Source of the DNA: an uncultured Clostridia bacterium
Lineage (GTDB): Bacteria; Bacillota; Clostridia; Oscillospirales; CAG-272
DNA length: 25,168 nt
Assembly (NCBI GenBank): GCA_947304475.1
Contig: CAMZBE010000002.1
Location: forward strand, 1-25,168
Direction of reading: 5' to 3'
Below are positions 5,163 through 11,321 of this stretch, one piece after another (within the stretch, counting starts at the first letter, position 1; each line of letters starts with the position of its first letter). Under the pieces are notes generated by a model, which saw only the letters and a program-made list of their open reading frames with translations, made no database searches and was not told where the DNA came from. The position numbers and the translations under genes were made by a program.

Positions 5163-7361
5163 TCACACCGCCCGACTCGGGTGGCAGGTGAGGCAGAGGA
5201 TCTGGCGTTTTTCGGACACTTCGCGGAGCAGGGCGACGGCGCGGGCGAGGTTCTCCTCGTCCAGGTGGACGAGCGGATCGTCGAGGATCAGGGGCGGCTG
5301 TTCCTTCCCGTCGTACAGGTTATCGGCGAGCGCCATTCTGAAGCAGAGCGCGGCGACGGTTTTCTCCCCGTCCGAGAGGTGCCGGTAACTGTGCATCGCG
5401 CCCGCCTCTTCGTAGAACAGATTGAACTGCGGATCGATCGAAACGCTCTTCCCGAGGAAGGACGAAAGCGCGTCGGCGTACTGAACGAACGCCTCTTTTA
5501 CCGGATCCACGTACCGGCGCACCAGGTTTTCCTGCGCCTGCGCAAGCAGGTCGCGGGCGGCGGTCAGGCGGGCGTAGCGCGTTTTCAGATCCGTAACGCG
5601 TTCCTCGGCGGCGGCAAGTTTCTCTTCCAACTCCGGCGCCTCGTTCGCCGTCCTCTCGGCGTCGTGGATCCGAACCAGAAGTTGATTTTCCTGTTCCTTC
5701 AGCGCGTCGAGTTTTCCGGGATCGGCGGAACCGCCGTCCGGGCGTACCGTCAGCCCCTGTTTTTCGGCAAACTCCGAGGCGGTCAATTTGGCTTTTTCCA
5801 CCTCTCTCACGGCGTCTTCACGGTCCCGGATCGCCCCGCGCAGCGCGTTCATCGCGGCGCGGAATTCTCCGCCGCTCTCGATCCCGTACTCCGAGAAGAA
5901 CGCGGTCAGTTCCGTATCAAGCGCAGCCAGTTGCTCTCTCGCGGCGGCGCACTTCCCGGCGATAGCGGCTTTCTGTTCCTCGAGCGCCGTCAGTTCCGCA
6001 AGATCCCGTTTCAGATCGGCAAGCGCGGCGAGCGCCCCGTCGGGGGACGCGTAGCCGTAGGGGGCGAGCAGAGCGGAAAGATCCGCGTCGAGTTGCATCC
6101 TCCGCGCCCGTTCCGCGCCGCCGGGATCCGTGATCGCGATCGTTTTCTCCAGCGCCGTGACCTTCCCCTGGATCATAATGAACGCCGCGGCGCCGAGATC
6201 GAATACCCCGACTCCAAGCAGGATCGCGCCGGGAACGGTCATCGAGAGGATCAGAAAGATCAGACCGGCAAGGAACAGGAGCCCCCCGATCGCGGCGACG
6301 GGGAACAGCCACCCCGCGCTTTTCGGCTTTTCGGGGGAGAGGTTTTGCGCGTTTGCGACCGGGATCGCGACCGCTTGCGCGTCGCGAATCAGGCTCGCCT
6401 TGTTCTCCATTTCCGAAAGAGCCGCCTCGTCTGGGCGCATGAATTCAAACTTCGCGGCGAGTTCGGCTTGCCGGGACGTCGGGGCAAAGGGCGTGTCCGC
6501 GTCGCGCGTCAACTGCTCTCGTCGGGTGATCTTGCTTTCGGCTTCCGCAATCTCCGCGTCGTCCGGCACGCCGTTTGCGAAGCGAGCGTTCGCTGCAGCA
6601 AGCCGCTTTTCCGCTTCCTGCGCGCGCGCCTGCAGATCGTCGTAGGACGCCCAGAGTTTGCGCGCGTTCAGGACCTTACTTTCCGCGTCGATTTTTGCGT
6701 ATTGTTCCTGCAGGGCGGGCAGGGCGTTTGCCGCCGCCTGCGCCGCGCGAAGATCGGATTCGATCTTTGCGGCGTCGTTTTGCACACGGTCGAGTTCACC
6801 GTTTTTGCCGCGCCCCTGCTTGATCTTTTTCGCCGCGGCGTCGAGGGCGTCGATCGCTTTCTGCGCCGGGACGCTGCCGGGTGAGGTCGAGACCGTCTCG
6901 CAGAGCCGGTCGGCGATGGTTTTTCCCGGCTCGGGATCCAGATTTTCGGCGGAGAGGAACGCCGTCCGCGTGAACGCGTCCTTGTCCACGCCGAAGAGGT
7001 ATTCGCCCGGCTGTTCGCATTCGATCTGTACGCCGTTCCGATAGACGGTCAGTTTGTCGTTCGCCTCGCTCTTCTCGTCGAAGACGCGTTCGATCCGGTA
7101 TTTGTCGCCGGCGTCGGTTTCAAAGAGCAGCGTACCGCCGAAACTCCCGCCCCCGAAGGGACAGTAGTGTTTTCTCACGGTGAGTTCCTTCGCGTTGACG
7201 CGGTCGCCCGGCAATCCGTAGAACGCCGCGGTCAAAAACGCCGCGAGGGTACTCTTTCCCGCGCCGTTTTCACCGAGGATTCCGGTCAGGGTGCGGTCGA
7301 ACGAAAAGTCCTTATCCGAGATCGCCCCGAAGCGGTTGATATGACAGGAGATCAGTTTCAT
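5163..7361 (-). CDS. YhaN/SbcC-like SMC-type ATPase with membrane hairpin
   Basis: 732-aa ABC/SMC-type ATPase that should pair with the nuclease encoded just upstream. Walker A GENGAGKST is at about 30-38, the signature LSDGEK at about 662-667, Walker B LILDDPLVHLDEE at about 691-703, and an H-loop LTCHP near 724-728. Between the two half-ATPase domains are long Ala/Glu/Lys-rich coiled coils (about 160-340 and 400-610). They are broken not by an SbcC zinc hook (no CxxC at the apex) but by two hydrophobic segments (about 351-374 and 376-397). This is the layout of YhaN rather than true SbcC and suggests anchoring to the membrane. ATG at 7361 has AAAGGAG in the 17-nt gap after the nuclease gene, so the two form an operon. 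Role in DNA end processing is inferred from family. Confidence 0.87.
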   Translation of the reverse strand: MKLISCHINRFGAISDKDFSFDRTLTGILGENGAGKSTLAAFLTAAFYGLPGDRVNAKELTVRKHYCPFGGGSFGGTLLFETDAGDKYRIERVFDEKSEANDKLTVYRNGVQIECEQPGEYLFGVDKDAFTRTAFLSAENLDPEPGKTIADRLCETVSTSPGSVPAQKAIDALDAAAKKIKQGRGKNGELDRVQNDAAKIESDLRAAQAAANALPALQEQYAKIDAESKVLNARKLWASYDDLQARAQEAEKRLAAANARFANGVPDDAEIAEAESKITRREQLTRDADTPFAPTSRQAELAAKFEFMRPDEAALSEMENKASLIRDAQAVAIPVANAQNLSPEKPKSAGWLFPVAAIGGLLFLAGLIFLILSMTVPGAILLGVGVFDLGAAAFIMIQGKVTALEKTIAITDPGGAERARRMQLDADLSALLAPYGYASPDGALAALADLKRDLAELTALEEQKAAIAGKCAAAREQLAALDTELTAFFSEYGIESGGEFRAAMNALRGAIRDREDAVREVEKAKLTASEFAEKQGLTVRPDGGSADPGKLDALKEQENQLLVRIHDAERTANEAPELEEKLAAAEERVTDLKTRYARLTAARDLLAQAQENLVRRYVDPVKEAFVQYADALSSFLGKSVSIDPQFNLFYEEAGAMHSYRHLSDGEKTVAALCFRMALADNLYDGKEQPPLILDDPLVHLDEENLARAVALLREVSEKRQILCLTCHPSRAV

Positions 7362-7378
7362 TGTCGGCTCCTTTCGGT

Positions 7379-8449
7379 TCAGTTCAGGTCCTGCCCGGCG
7401 CTTGCACGGAGACCGAGTTCGAGGATCGCGTTCCTGTCCTCGTCGGAGAGGGTTTCGTTCCCGTCGAGCAGACGCAGGAACTCCCCGCGCAGCGAGGTCT
7501 CCGCCCGGAGCGCGTCGAGGTCGAACGCGGCGACGGTCATGTCCTTGACCGAGACGAAGAAGCGTTTGCCGTCCTCGTTCAGCCGTTCCTCCGCGTTTGC
7601 GGTGAGGTTGGTGCGGTCAAAGCCGACCGCGCCGGTGAGATTGAGGCGGATCGGATCGGTCGGGGGAACGTCGGCGATCGCTTGCCGCGCTGCCTCGATC
7701 GCGTCGTACTCCCGGGCAATACCCGTCAGGTCGCAGTCGATCACCCGGAGCGTGCGGCAGGCGTGCGGAATAAATTCGGACTTGACGGCACCGTTTTCGA
7801 TTGTCAGAAGCAAAAACCCCTTCTCTCCGGGCTCGTCGAAGCCGCGTCCCTCGGGACAGCCGGGGTACGCCCAGACGCCCCGCGCGTCCAATCTTCCTTC
7901 CTGCCGTCCGTGGTAGTCGCCGAGCGCGAGGTAGTCGATCCCCTTGTCGGCGAGTTTCGAGAGCACCACCGTCCCGACGGCGGGCGAGGAGCCGGTACCG
8001 CCGTGCAGCGTCACGATATTGACCTTGCCCGGAACGGGGGAGAAACTCTCGTAGAGAGAGGCACAGTTCTTTTCGGTCATCTCTATCCCCGAAACGGCTA
8101 CGCCGTCCTTTTTCCAGACGGTCCACTCGTCGCCGAACGCGACCAGATTGGGGCAATCGGCGGGGAAGGGGACGCCCGCGTCGTGGTTGCCGTGAAGATA
8201 GAGGAAGGATAGGTCCGGGTTCGCCTTGACCGCTCCGAAAAAGTAATCGGCGTCGGCGGGCGTCGCGGGGGAGGTATCGAAGGCGTCGCCCGCGATCAGG
8301 ATCGCCTCTGCGCCGAGTTCCTTCGCCCGGTCGATCATGCGCGAAAACGAGTTGCGCAGTTCGGTCCGGCGCTGTTTCGACTTGCTCGCCGGGAACTTGC
8401 CCTCGATCTTCGAGCCGAGGTGCAGGTCGGCGGTATGGATCAGTTTCAT
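7379..8449 (-). CDS. YhaO/SbcD-like metallophosphoesterase (DNA exonuclease subunit)
   Basis: 356-aa calcineurin-like phosphoesterase of the SbcD/Mre11/YhaO type, expected to be the nuclease partner of the ATPase encoded next. Metal-site motifs are in order: ADLHLG with Asp8 and His10, GDAFD (54-58), GNHD (87-90), then TLHGG and a later GDYHG containing further metal-binding His residues. The first 250 residues form the catalytic domain; the last 100 (after VIDCDLTGI) form a smaller capping region ending in ASAGQDLN. The length suits YhaO-like proteins. ATG at 8449 follows a modest ribosome site (GGGGGAAAG) and a very good promoter. First gene of a two-gene operon. It may process double-strand breaks or other DNA ends; specificity cannot be read from sequence. 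Confidence 0.88.
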   Translation of the reverse strand: MKLIHTADLHLGSKIEGKFPASKSKQRRTELRNSFSRMIDRAKELGAEAILIAGDAFDTSPATPADADYFFGAVKANPDLSFLYLHGNHDAGVPFPADCPNLVAFGDEWTVWKKDGVAVSGIEMTEKNCASLYESFSPVPGKVNIVTLHGGTGSSPAVGTVVLSKLADKGIDYLALGDYHGRQEGRLDARGVWAYPGCPEGRGFDEPGEKGFLLLTIENGAVKSEFIPHACRTLRVIDCDLTGIAREYDAIEAARQAIADVPPTDPIRLNLTGAVGFDRTNLTANAEERLNEDGKRFFVSVKDMTVAAFDLDALRAETSLRGEFLRLLDGNETLSDEDRNAILELGLRASAGQDLN

Positions 8450-8482
8450 GGGTTCTTTCCCCCTCTCGGTTTTGTCGGAAAA

Positions 8483-8511
8483 AGTATACCATAGACGCGG
8501 GCTTCTGTCAA
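8483..8511 (-). promoter_or_regulatory. SigA-type promoter of the yhaO-yhaN-like operon
   Basis: Minus-strand TTGACA (8506-8511), 17-nt spacer, TATACT (8483-8488). No LexA-type box was recognised nearby. Confidence 0.87.
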
Positions 8512-8565
8512 GTAAAAATGCCCGAATTTATTGAAAAAATCACCGTATATACCGTGATCTTTCAC

Positions 8566-8704
8566 AACGCCGTTTTAGCGCGGAAACGGCGTTCTTTTGA
8601 CGGCTTCACGACGGGGGTTTTGAGACGGCGTAAACGCCGTTTTGAGGGGGCGACGGCGCGGCTTTCTCCGGGCGACGGCGGGGCTTGTCCCGCCGCCCGG
8701 TTTT
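8566..8704. repeat. Three consecutive intergenic hairpins
   Basis: AACGCCGTTT (8566-8575) pairs with AAACGGCGTT (8584-8593), followed by CTTTT. ACGGCGT (8625-8631) pairs with ACGCCGT (8634-8640). CCGGGC-GAC-GGCGGG (8668-8682) pairs with 8689-8700, followed by TTTT. The first two share the ACGCCGTTT core with the hairpin at 5059-5086. They lie between divergent promoters, so they do not end a known upstream gene. 8512-8714 has no convincing gene. Confidence 0.5.
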
Positions 8705-8714
8705 CAAGCCGGTC

Positions 8715-8743
8715 TTGATTTTCGCCCCGATCTGTGCTATACT
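8715..8743 (+). promoter_or_regulatory. SigA-type promoter of the one-TM protein gene
   Basis: TTGATT (8715-8720), 17-nt spacer, TATACT (8738-8743), 28 nt before the ATG at 8772. Confidence 0.85.
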
Positions 8744-8771
8744 GGCAGGGAAAGAAACCAAGGAGAGCGAT

Positions 8772-9512
8772 ATGGATCCGCAACGGGAACCCGGACGGGA
8801 CAAACTGGAGGGCGGCGAACTGCACGTCAATCACGGCAAGGCGTGGCGTTGGTTCGAGAACTTCTGGTACCACTACAAATGGCATACCATATTCGCCGCG
8901 ATCATCGTGTTCACGGTTCTTTTCTGCACGCTCTCCATGTGCCGCCGCAAGGAACCCGACTACTACTTCTACTACGTCGGACCGGGCGAGTTTACGTCGA
9001 GCCAGCAGCGCGCGATCATCAATTCGCTCGGGGAAAAATCGGGCGAGGACGGGCGTGACGCGACGCTTTCGATCTCGTTTCTGTTCCTGATGACTAACGA
9101 CCAGATCGCGCGCTTCGGCGAGGAACACGCGGACGACGGACTGACGGTCAGCGGCGCGCAAATCATGCAGAACCGCGATCTGCTCTCGGACGAGATCATG
9201 ACCGGCAACGCGATCATCTTCTTTATGGATCCCGAGGTGCTCGCCGAAACGCAGGAGAGTTCCGGCGCCTTCCTTGAGATCCGCCCGTTTGCGCCCGAGG
9301 GCACGCCCGACGAGGCGTTCTCGGGCGAATACGGGATCAAACTGAACTACACCGTATTCGCTTCCGATCCCGCCTTCGCCGCCTTCCCCGAGGGGACGGT
9401 GATCGCGATCCGGAACGGCGTCTCGGCGCTCACGCTCTTTCAGCGCGATAAGGCGCTCGAGAACAGGGCGAGGTACGAGGCGCTGTTGAAACGGTGGCTT
9501 CTTACCGAGTAA
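8772..9512 (+). CDS. Hypothetical single-pass membrane protein
   Basis: 246 aa, family not recognised. The ATG at 8772 is chosen because AGGAG (8761-8765) lies just upstream and the promoter would leave a longer start at 8685 untranscribed. About 35 hydrophilic residues, then WFENFWYHYKWHTI and a membrane helix (about 38-57) followed by Cys-Arg-Arg. The remaining 185 residues should lie outside the membrane if the charged N-terminus is inside. They have no Cys motif or catalytic signature I can name; a run of beta-type segments and the closing ALENRARYEALLKRWL helix are visible. A strong terminator follows 15 nt after the stop, so it is monocistronic. No function is proposed. Confidence 0.75.
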   Translation: MDPQREPGRDKLEGGELHVNHGKAWRWFENFWYHYKWHTIFAAIIVFTVLFCTLSMCRRKEPDYYFYYVGPGEFTSSQQRAIINSLGEKSGEDGRDATLSISFLFLMTNDQIARFGEEHADDGLTVSGAQIMQNRDLLSDEIMTGNAIIFFMDPEVLAETQESSGAFLEIRPFAPEGTPDEAFSGEYGIKLNYTVFASDPAFAAFPEGTVIAIRNGVSALTLFQRDKALENRARYEALLKRWLLTE

Positions 9513-9527
9513 ACCCGCTTTTCGGAA

Positions 9528-9567
9528 AGATCCGTTCCGGCGCTTGCCGGAACGGATCTCTTTTTTT
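9528..9567 (+). terminator. Rho-independent terminator
   Basis: A perfect 14-bp stem (9528-9541 with 9546-9559) with loop GCTT, then a single C and seven T. It ends the one-TM protein gene and lies at the convergent junction with the small minus-strand gene ending at 9570. It has only AAA on the minus-strand side, so it works mainly for the plus strand. Confidence 0.93.
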
Positions 9568-9569
9568 AT

Positions 9570-9650
9570 CTATTTTTCTTTTTTTACCCCGCAGATTTTG
9601 CGGAGCAGAGGACGCAGAAAGCGGGGCGGGCGGACGAGCAGGATCTTCAT
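9570..9650 (-). CDS. spoVM: SpoVM-like 26-residue sporulation peptide
   Basis: A 26-codon gene. Compared by eye and from memory with Bacillus subtilis SpoVM, also 26 residues, it matches without gaps at Met1, Lys2, Pro9, Phe11, Leu12, Arg17 and Gly21, with conservative changes at positions 6, 7, 10, 15, 16, 19 and 24. It begins MKILLVRPPRFL and ends in a Lys-rich tail. SpoVM is an amphipathic helix that recognises the convex forespore membrane and anchors SpoIVA at the start of coat assembly; Pro9 is important for this. The in-frame ORF can be extended upstream to an ATG at 9701 (43 codons) overlapping the preceding gene as ATGA. The 26-codon start is preferred because it gives the exact family length, but its ribosome site is distant (see 9660-9686). 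The peptide would be made in the mother cell during sporulation. Confidence 0.68.
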   Translation of the reverse strand: MKILLVRPPRFLRPLLRKICGVKKEK

Positions 9651-9659
9651 ACGGTTGGT

Positions 9660-9686
9660 GTTTCCGGGATACGGAAACGCTCCTTT
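9660..9686 (-). promoter_or_regulatory. Ribosome site plus hairpin before the SpoVM-like start
   Basis: Minus strand: AAAGGAG (9680-9686) lies 29 nt from the ATG at 9650, too far for normal initiation. Between them is a perfect hairpin, GTTTCCG (9672-9678) and CGGAAAC (9660-9666) around a 5-nt loop. If it folds, the effective gap from ribosome site to ATG is 10 nt. No start codon of any kind lies at normal distance from the AAAGGAG. Confidence 0.5.
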
Positions 9687-9697
9687 CTTACGGTCGG

Positions 9698-9856
9698 TCA
9701 TTTGCGGAGCAGGGCGGCGACGGCGGCGGCGAGGATCCCGATCGCGAGCAGGACGGTCAGCGCGACCGGCGGGAGAAACCGCGTGAGCAGGATCCCCAGG
9801 GCAAACGCGAGCGTGGCGACCGTCGCCGCCTGGACGCTTTTTTTACAGCATTTCAT
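9698..9856 (-). CDS. 52-aa membrane peptide upstream of the SpoVM-like gene
   Basis: Not recognised as a named family. The peptide begins MKCCKKS and ends LLRK, with two hydrophobic stretches (about 9-25 and 30-49) separated by TRFLPP, so it is probably a two-helix membrane hairpin. ATG at 9856 is preceded by AAGGTG at a workable distance. The TGA stop overlaps an ATG in the SpoVM-like frame as ATGA, which suggests translational coupling and a shared transcript. No clear SigA promoter was found upstream on the minus strand (9857-9975), consistent with use of another sigma factor, though no sigma-E box was convincingly matched either. The coding pattern (third-position GC, Leu/Ala/Val helices) supports a real gene. 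Confidence 0.65.
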   Translation of the reverse strand: MKCCKKSVQAATVATLAFALGILLTRFLPPVALTVLLAIGILAAAVAALLRK

Positions 9857-9978
9857 ATCGCACCTTCTTCCCGTTTACAGGATATGCGGGACCGGGCGGG
9901 GAAGTGAAAAGCGGCGGTTTCCTTTTTCATTTGCACGTGTACGCGCGCGACTCCGCCCGAAAAATTTTCCCCAACCCC

Positions 9979-10007
9979 TTGACAAATCCTTTCCGGCGTG
10001 CTATACT
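9979..10007 (+). promoter_or_regulatory. SigA-type promoter of the SPFH-RHH operon
   Basis: TTGACA (9979-9984), 17-nt spacer, TATACT (10002-10007). Transcription should start near 10014, immediately before a perfect inverted repeat. Confidence 0.88.
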
Positions 10008-10015
10008 ACGTTCGG

Positions 10016-10034
10016 TGATATCAAAACGATATCA
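10016..10034 (+). promoter_or_regulatory. Inverted repeat at transcription start, candidate operator
   Basis: TGATATC (10016-10022), AAAAC, GATATCA (10028-10034): two perfect 7-nt half-sites just downstream of the -10 box, where a bound repressor would block initiation. The second gene of the operon encodes an Arc-like ribbon-helix-helix protein, which makes autoregulation a reasonable guess. It could instead act in the mRNA as a weak hairpin. Confidence 0.45.
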
Positions 10035-10068
10035 ATTTGAAACAGGCAACAAGAAAGGAAATCAAATC

Positions 10069-11088
10069 ATGGAAGAAAAGGTTATCAAAGGGAAAAAGAA
10101 CGGCTTTTTGATGCTGATGATCCAGATCGCGCTTTACGTCGCGGCGATGATCGGCATGATCGTCTGCGCCGCGAACGGGACCGAGGACAGTCCGGCGTAT
10201 ATGGGCGCGTTCGTACCCTGCGTCATCTACGTTTGCTTCGGCTGGATCCTGATTCTCGGGTTCAAGGTGCTGAAACCGCAGGAGGCGCTGGTGCTTACTC
10301 TGTTCGGTAAGTACTACGGCACGCTGAAGGGCGACGGTTTCTTCTGGGTGAACCCCTTCTGCTCGTCGGTCAACCCCGCCGCCAAGACCAAACTGAACCA
10401 GAGCGGCGACGTCACGACGCAGATCACCCCCGCCGAACGGCAGGCGGCGAACCAGAAGAACGCTGCGGCGATCACCAACCGCATCTCGCTCAAGATCATG
10501 ACGCTCAGCAACAACCGGCAGAAGATCAACGACTGCCTCGGCAACCCGGTCGAGATCGGGATCGCCGTGACCTGGCGCGTCGTCGACACCGCAAAGGCGG
10601 TCTTCAACGTCGACAACTACAAGGAATACCTCTCGCTCCAGTGCGACAGCGCCCTGCGCAATATCGTCCGGCTCTATCCCTACGACGTCGCTCCGAACGT
10701 TGATACGACGGGCGACGGGATCGCCGACGAGGGAAGTCTGCGCGGCTCGAGCGAAGTGGTTGCGCTCCGTATCCGCGACGAGATCCAGTCGAAGGTGAAC
10801 GAGGCGGGGCTTGAGATCGTCGAGGCGCGGATCACCTACCTCGCCTACGCGCCCGAGATCGCCGCCGTCATGCTCCAGAGACAGCAGGCGTCCGCCATCA
10901 TCGACGCCCGCAAGATGATCGTCGACGGCGCGGTCGGAATGGTCGAAATGGCACTCGAACGGCTTGCCGAGAAGGGGACGGTCAACCTTGACGAGGAACG
11001 CAAAGCGACGATGGTCTCGAACCTCTTGGTCGTTCTCTGCGGCAACCACGACGCTCAACCCGTCGTCAACTCCGGGAGCCTCTACTGA
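10069..11088 (+). CDS. SPFH/Band-7 domain membrane protein
   Basis: 339 aa. ATG at 10069 is chosen for the AAAGGAA just upstream; the frame is open further 5' but that lies before the promoter. Two membrane segments (about 13-36 and 49-66) are followed by an SPFH (stomatin/prohibitin/flotillin/HflK) domain starting at about VLKPQEALVLTLFGKYYGTLKGDGFFW, with the usual ITWRVVDTAKAVFNVDNYKEYL, SLRGSSE and GLEIVEARITYLAYAPEIAAVMLQRQQA blocks. SPFH proteins oligomerise and organise membrane microdomains. Between the two halves of the domain is DTTGDGIADEG (about 212-222), which resembles the Asp-rich calcium loop of dockerin or thrombospondin type 3 repeats. The stop overlaps the next start (TGATG). 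The protein contacts the cytoplasm or exterior depending on topology, which is not settled here. Confidence 0.9.
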   Translation: MEEKVIKGKKNGFLMLMIQIALYVAAMIGMIVCAANGTEDSPAYMGAFVPCVIYVCFGWILILGFKVLKPQEALVLTLFGKYYGTLKGDGFFWVNPFCSSVNPAAKTKLNQSGDVTTQITPAERQAANQKNAAAITNRISLKIMTLSNNRQKINDCLGNPVEIGIAVTWRVVDTAKAVFNVDNYKEYLSLQCDSALRNIVRLYPYDVAPNVDTTGDGIADEGSLRGSSEVVALRIRDEIQSKVNEAGLEIVEARITYLAYAPEIAAVMLQRQQASAIIDARKMIVDGAVGMVEMALERLAEKGTVNLDEERKATMVSNLLVVLCGNHDAQPVVNSGSLY

Positions 11089-11267
11089 TGGAGCCCGAGG
11101 GCAAGAAACAGATCCCGCTCCGTCTCTCGGCGAAACTCTACGCTGATCTTTCGCAGTGGGCGGCGGACGACTTCCGCTCGCTCAACGGGCAGATCGAGTA
11201 CTTGCTCACCGAGTGCGTCCGCCGCCGCAAGGGGGCGAACAAACCGGAGCCGGACGAAAAACCGTAA
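11088..11267 (+). CDS. Arc-like ribbon-helix-helix protein
   Basis: 59-aa protein whose ATG overlaps the SPFH stop as TGATG, so the two are translationally coupled. The shape is that of an RHH DNA-binding protein: a short beta strand KKQIPLRL, helix A SAKLYADLSQWAADD, a turn, and helix B SLNGQIEYLLTECVRRRKG, with a charged tail. RHH proteins bind DNA as dimers through the strand. Similar small Arc-like proteins next to SPFH genes are, as far as I recall, common in Clostridia; their role is not established. It is a candidate regulator of its own operon through the inverted repeat at 10016-10034. A strong bidirectional terminator follows. Confidence 0.85.
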   Translation: MEPEGKKQIPLRLSAKLYADLSQWAADDFRSLNGQIEYLLTECVRRRKGANKPEPDEKP

Positions 11268-11301
11268 AAACCGCCCCCGGAGCGTTCGTTCCGGGGGCGG
11301 T
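11266..11301. terminator. Bidirectional terminator between RHH and GH2 genes
   Basis: A perfect 12-bp GC-rich stem (11270-11281 with 11290-11301). On the minus strand it is followed by TTTTTACGG, a good U-run for the GH2 gene ending at 11322. On the plus strand the tail is GGTTTG, weaker, serving the SPFH-RHH operon. Confidence 0.88.
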
Positions 11302-11321
11302 GGTTTGTTCGGTTGCGTTCG

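Noticed and set aside
5181..6884. 567-codon open frame on the plus strand
   Set aside because: Antisense shadow of the yhaN-like ATPase; no motif and no ribosome site.
9494..10040. Plus-strand frames across the spoVM-like region
   Set aside because: They cross a terminator, have no ribosome sites, and are opposite two minus-strand small genes with better support.
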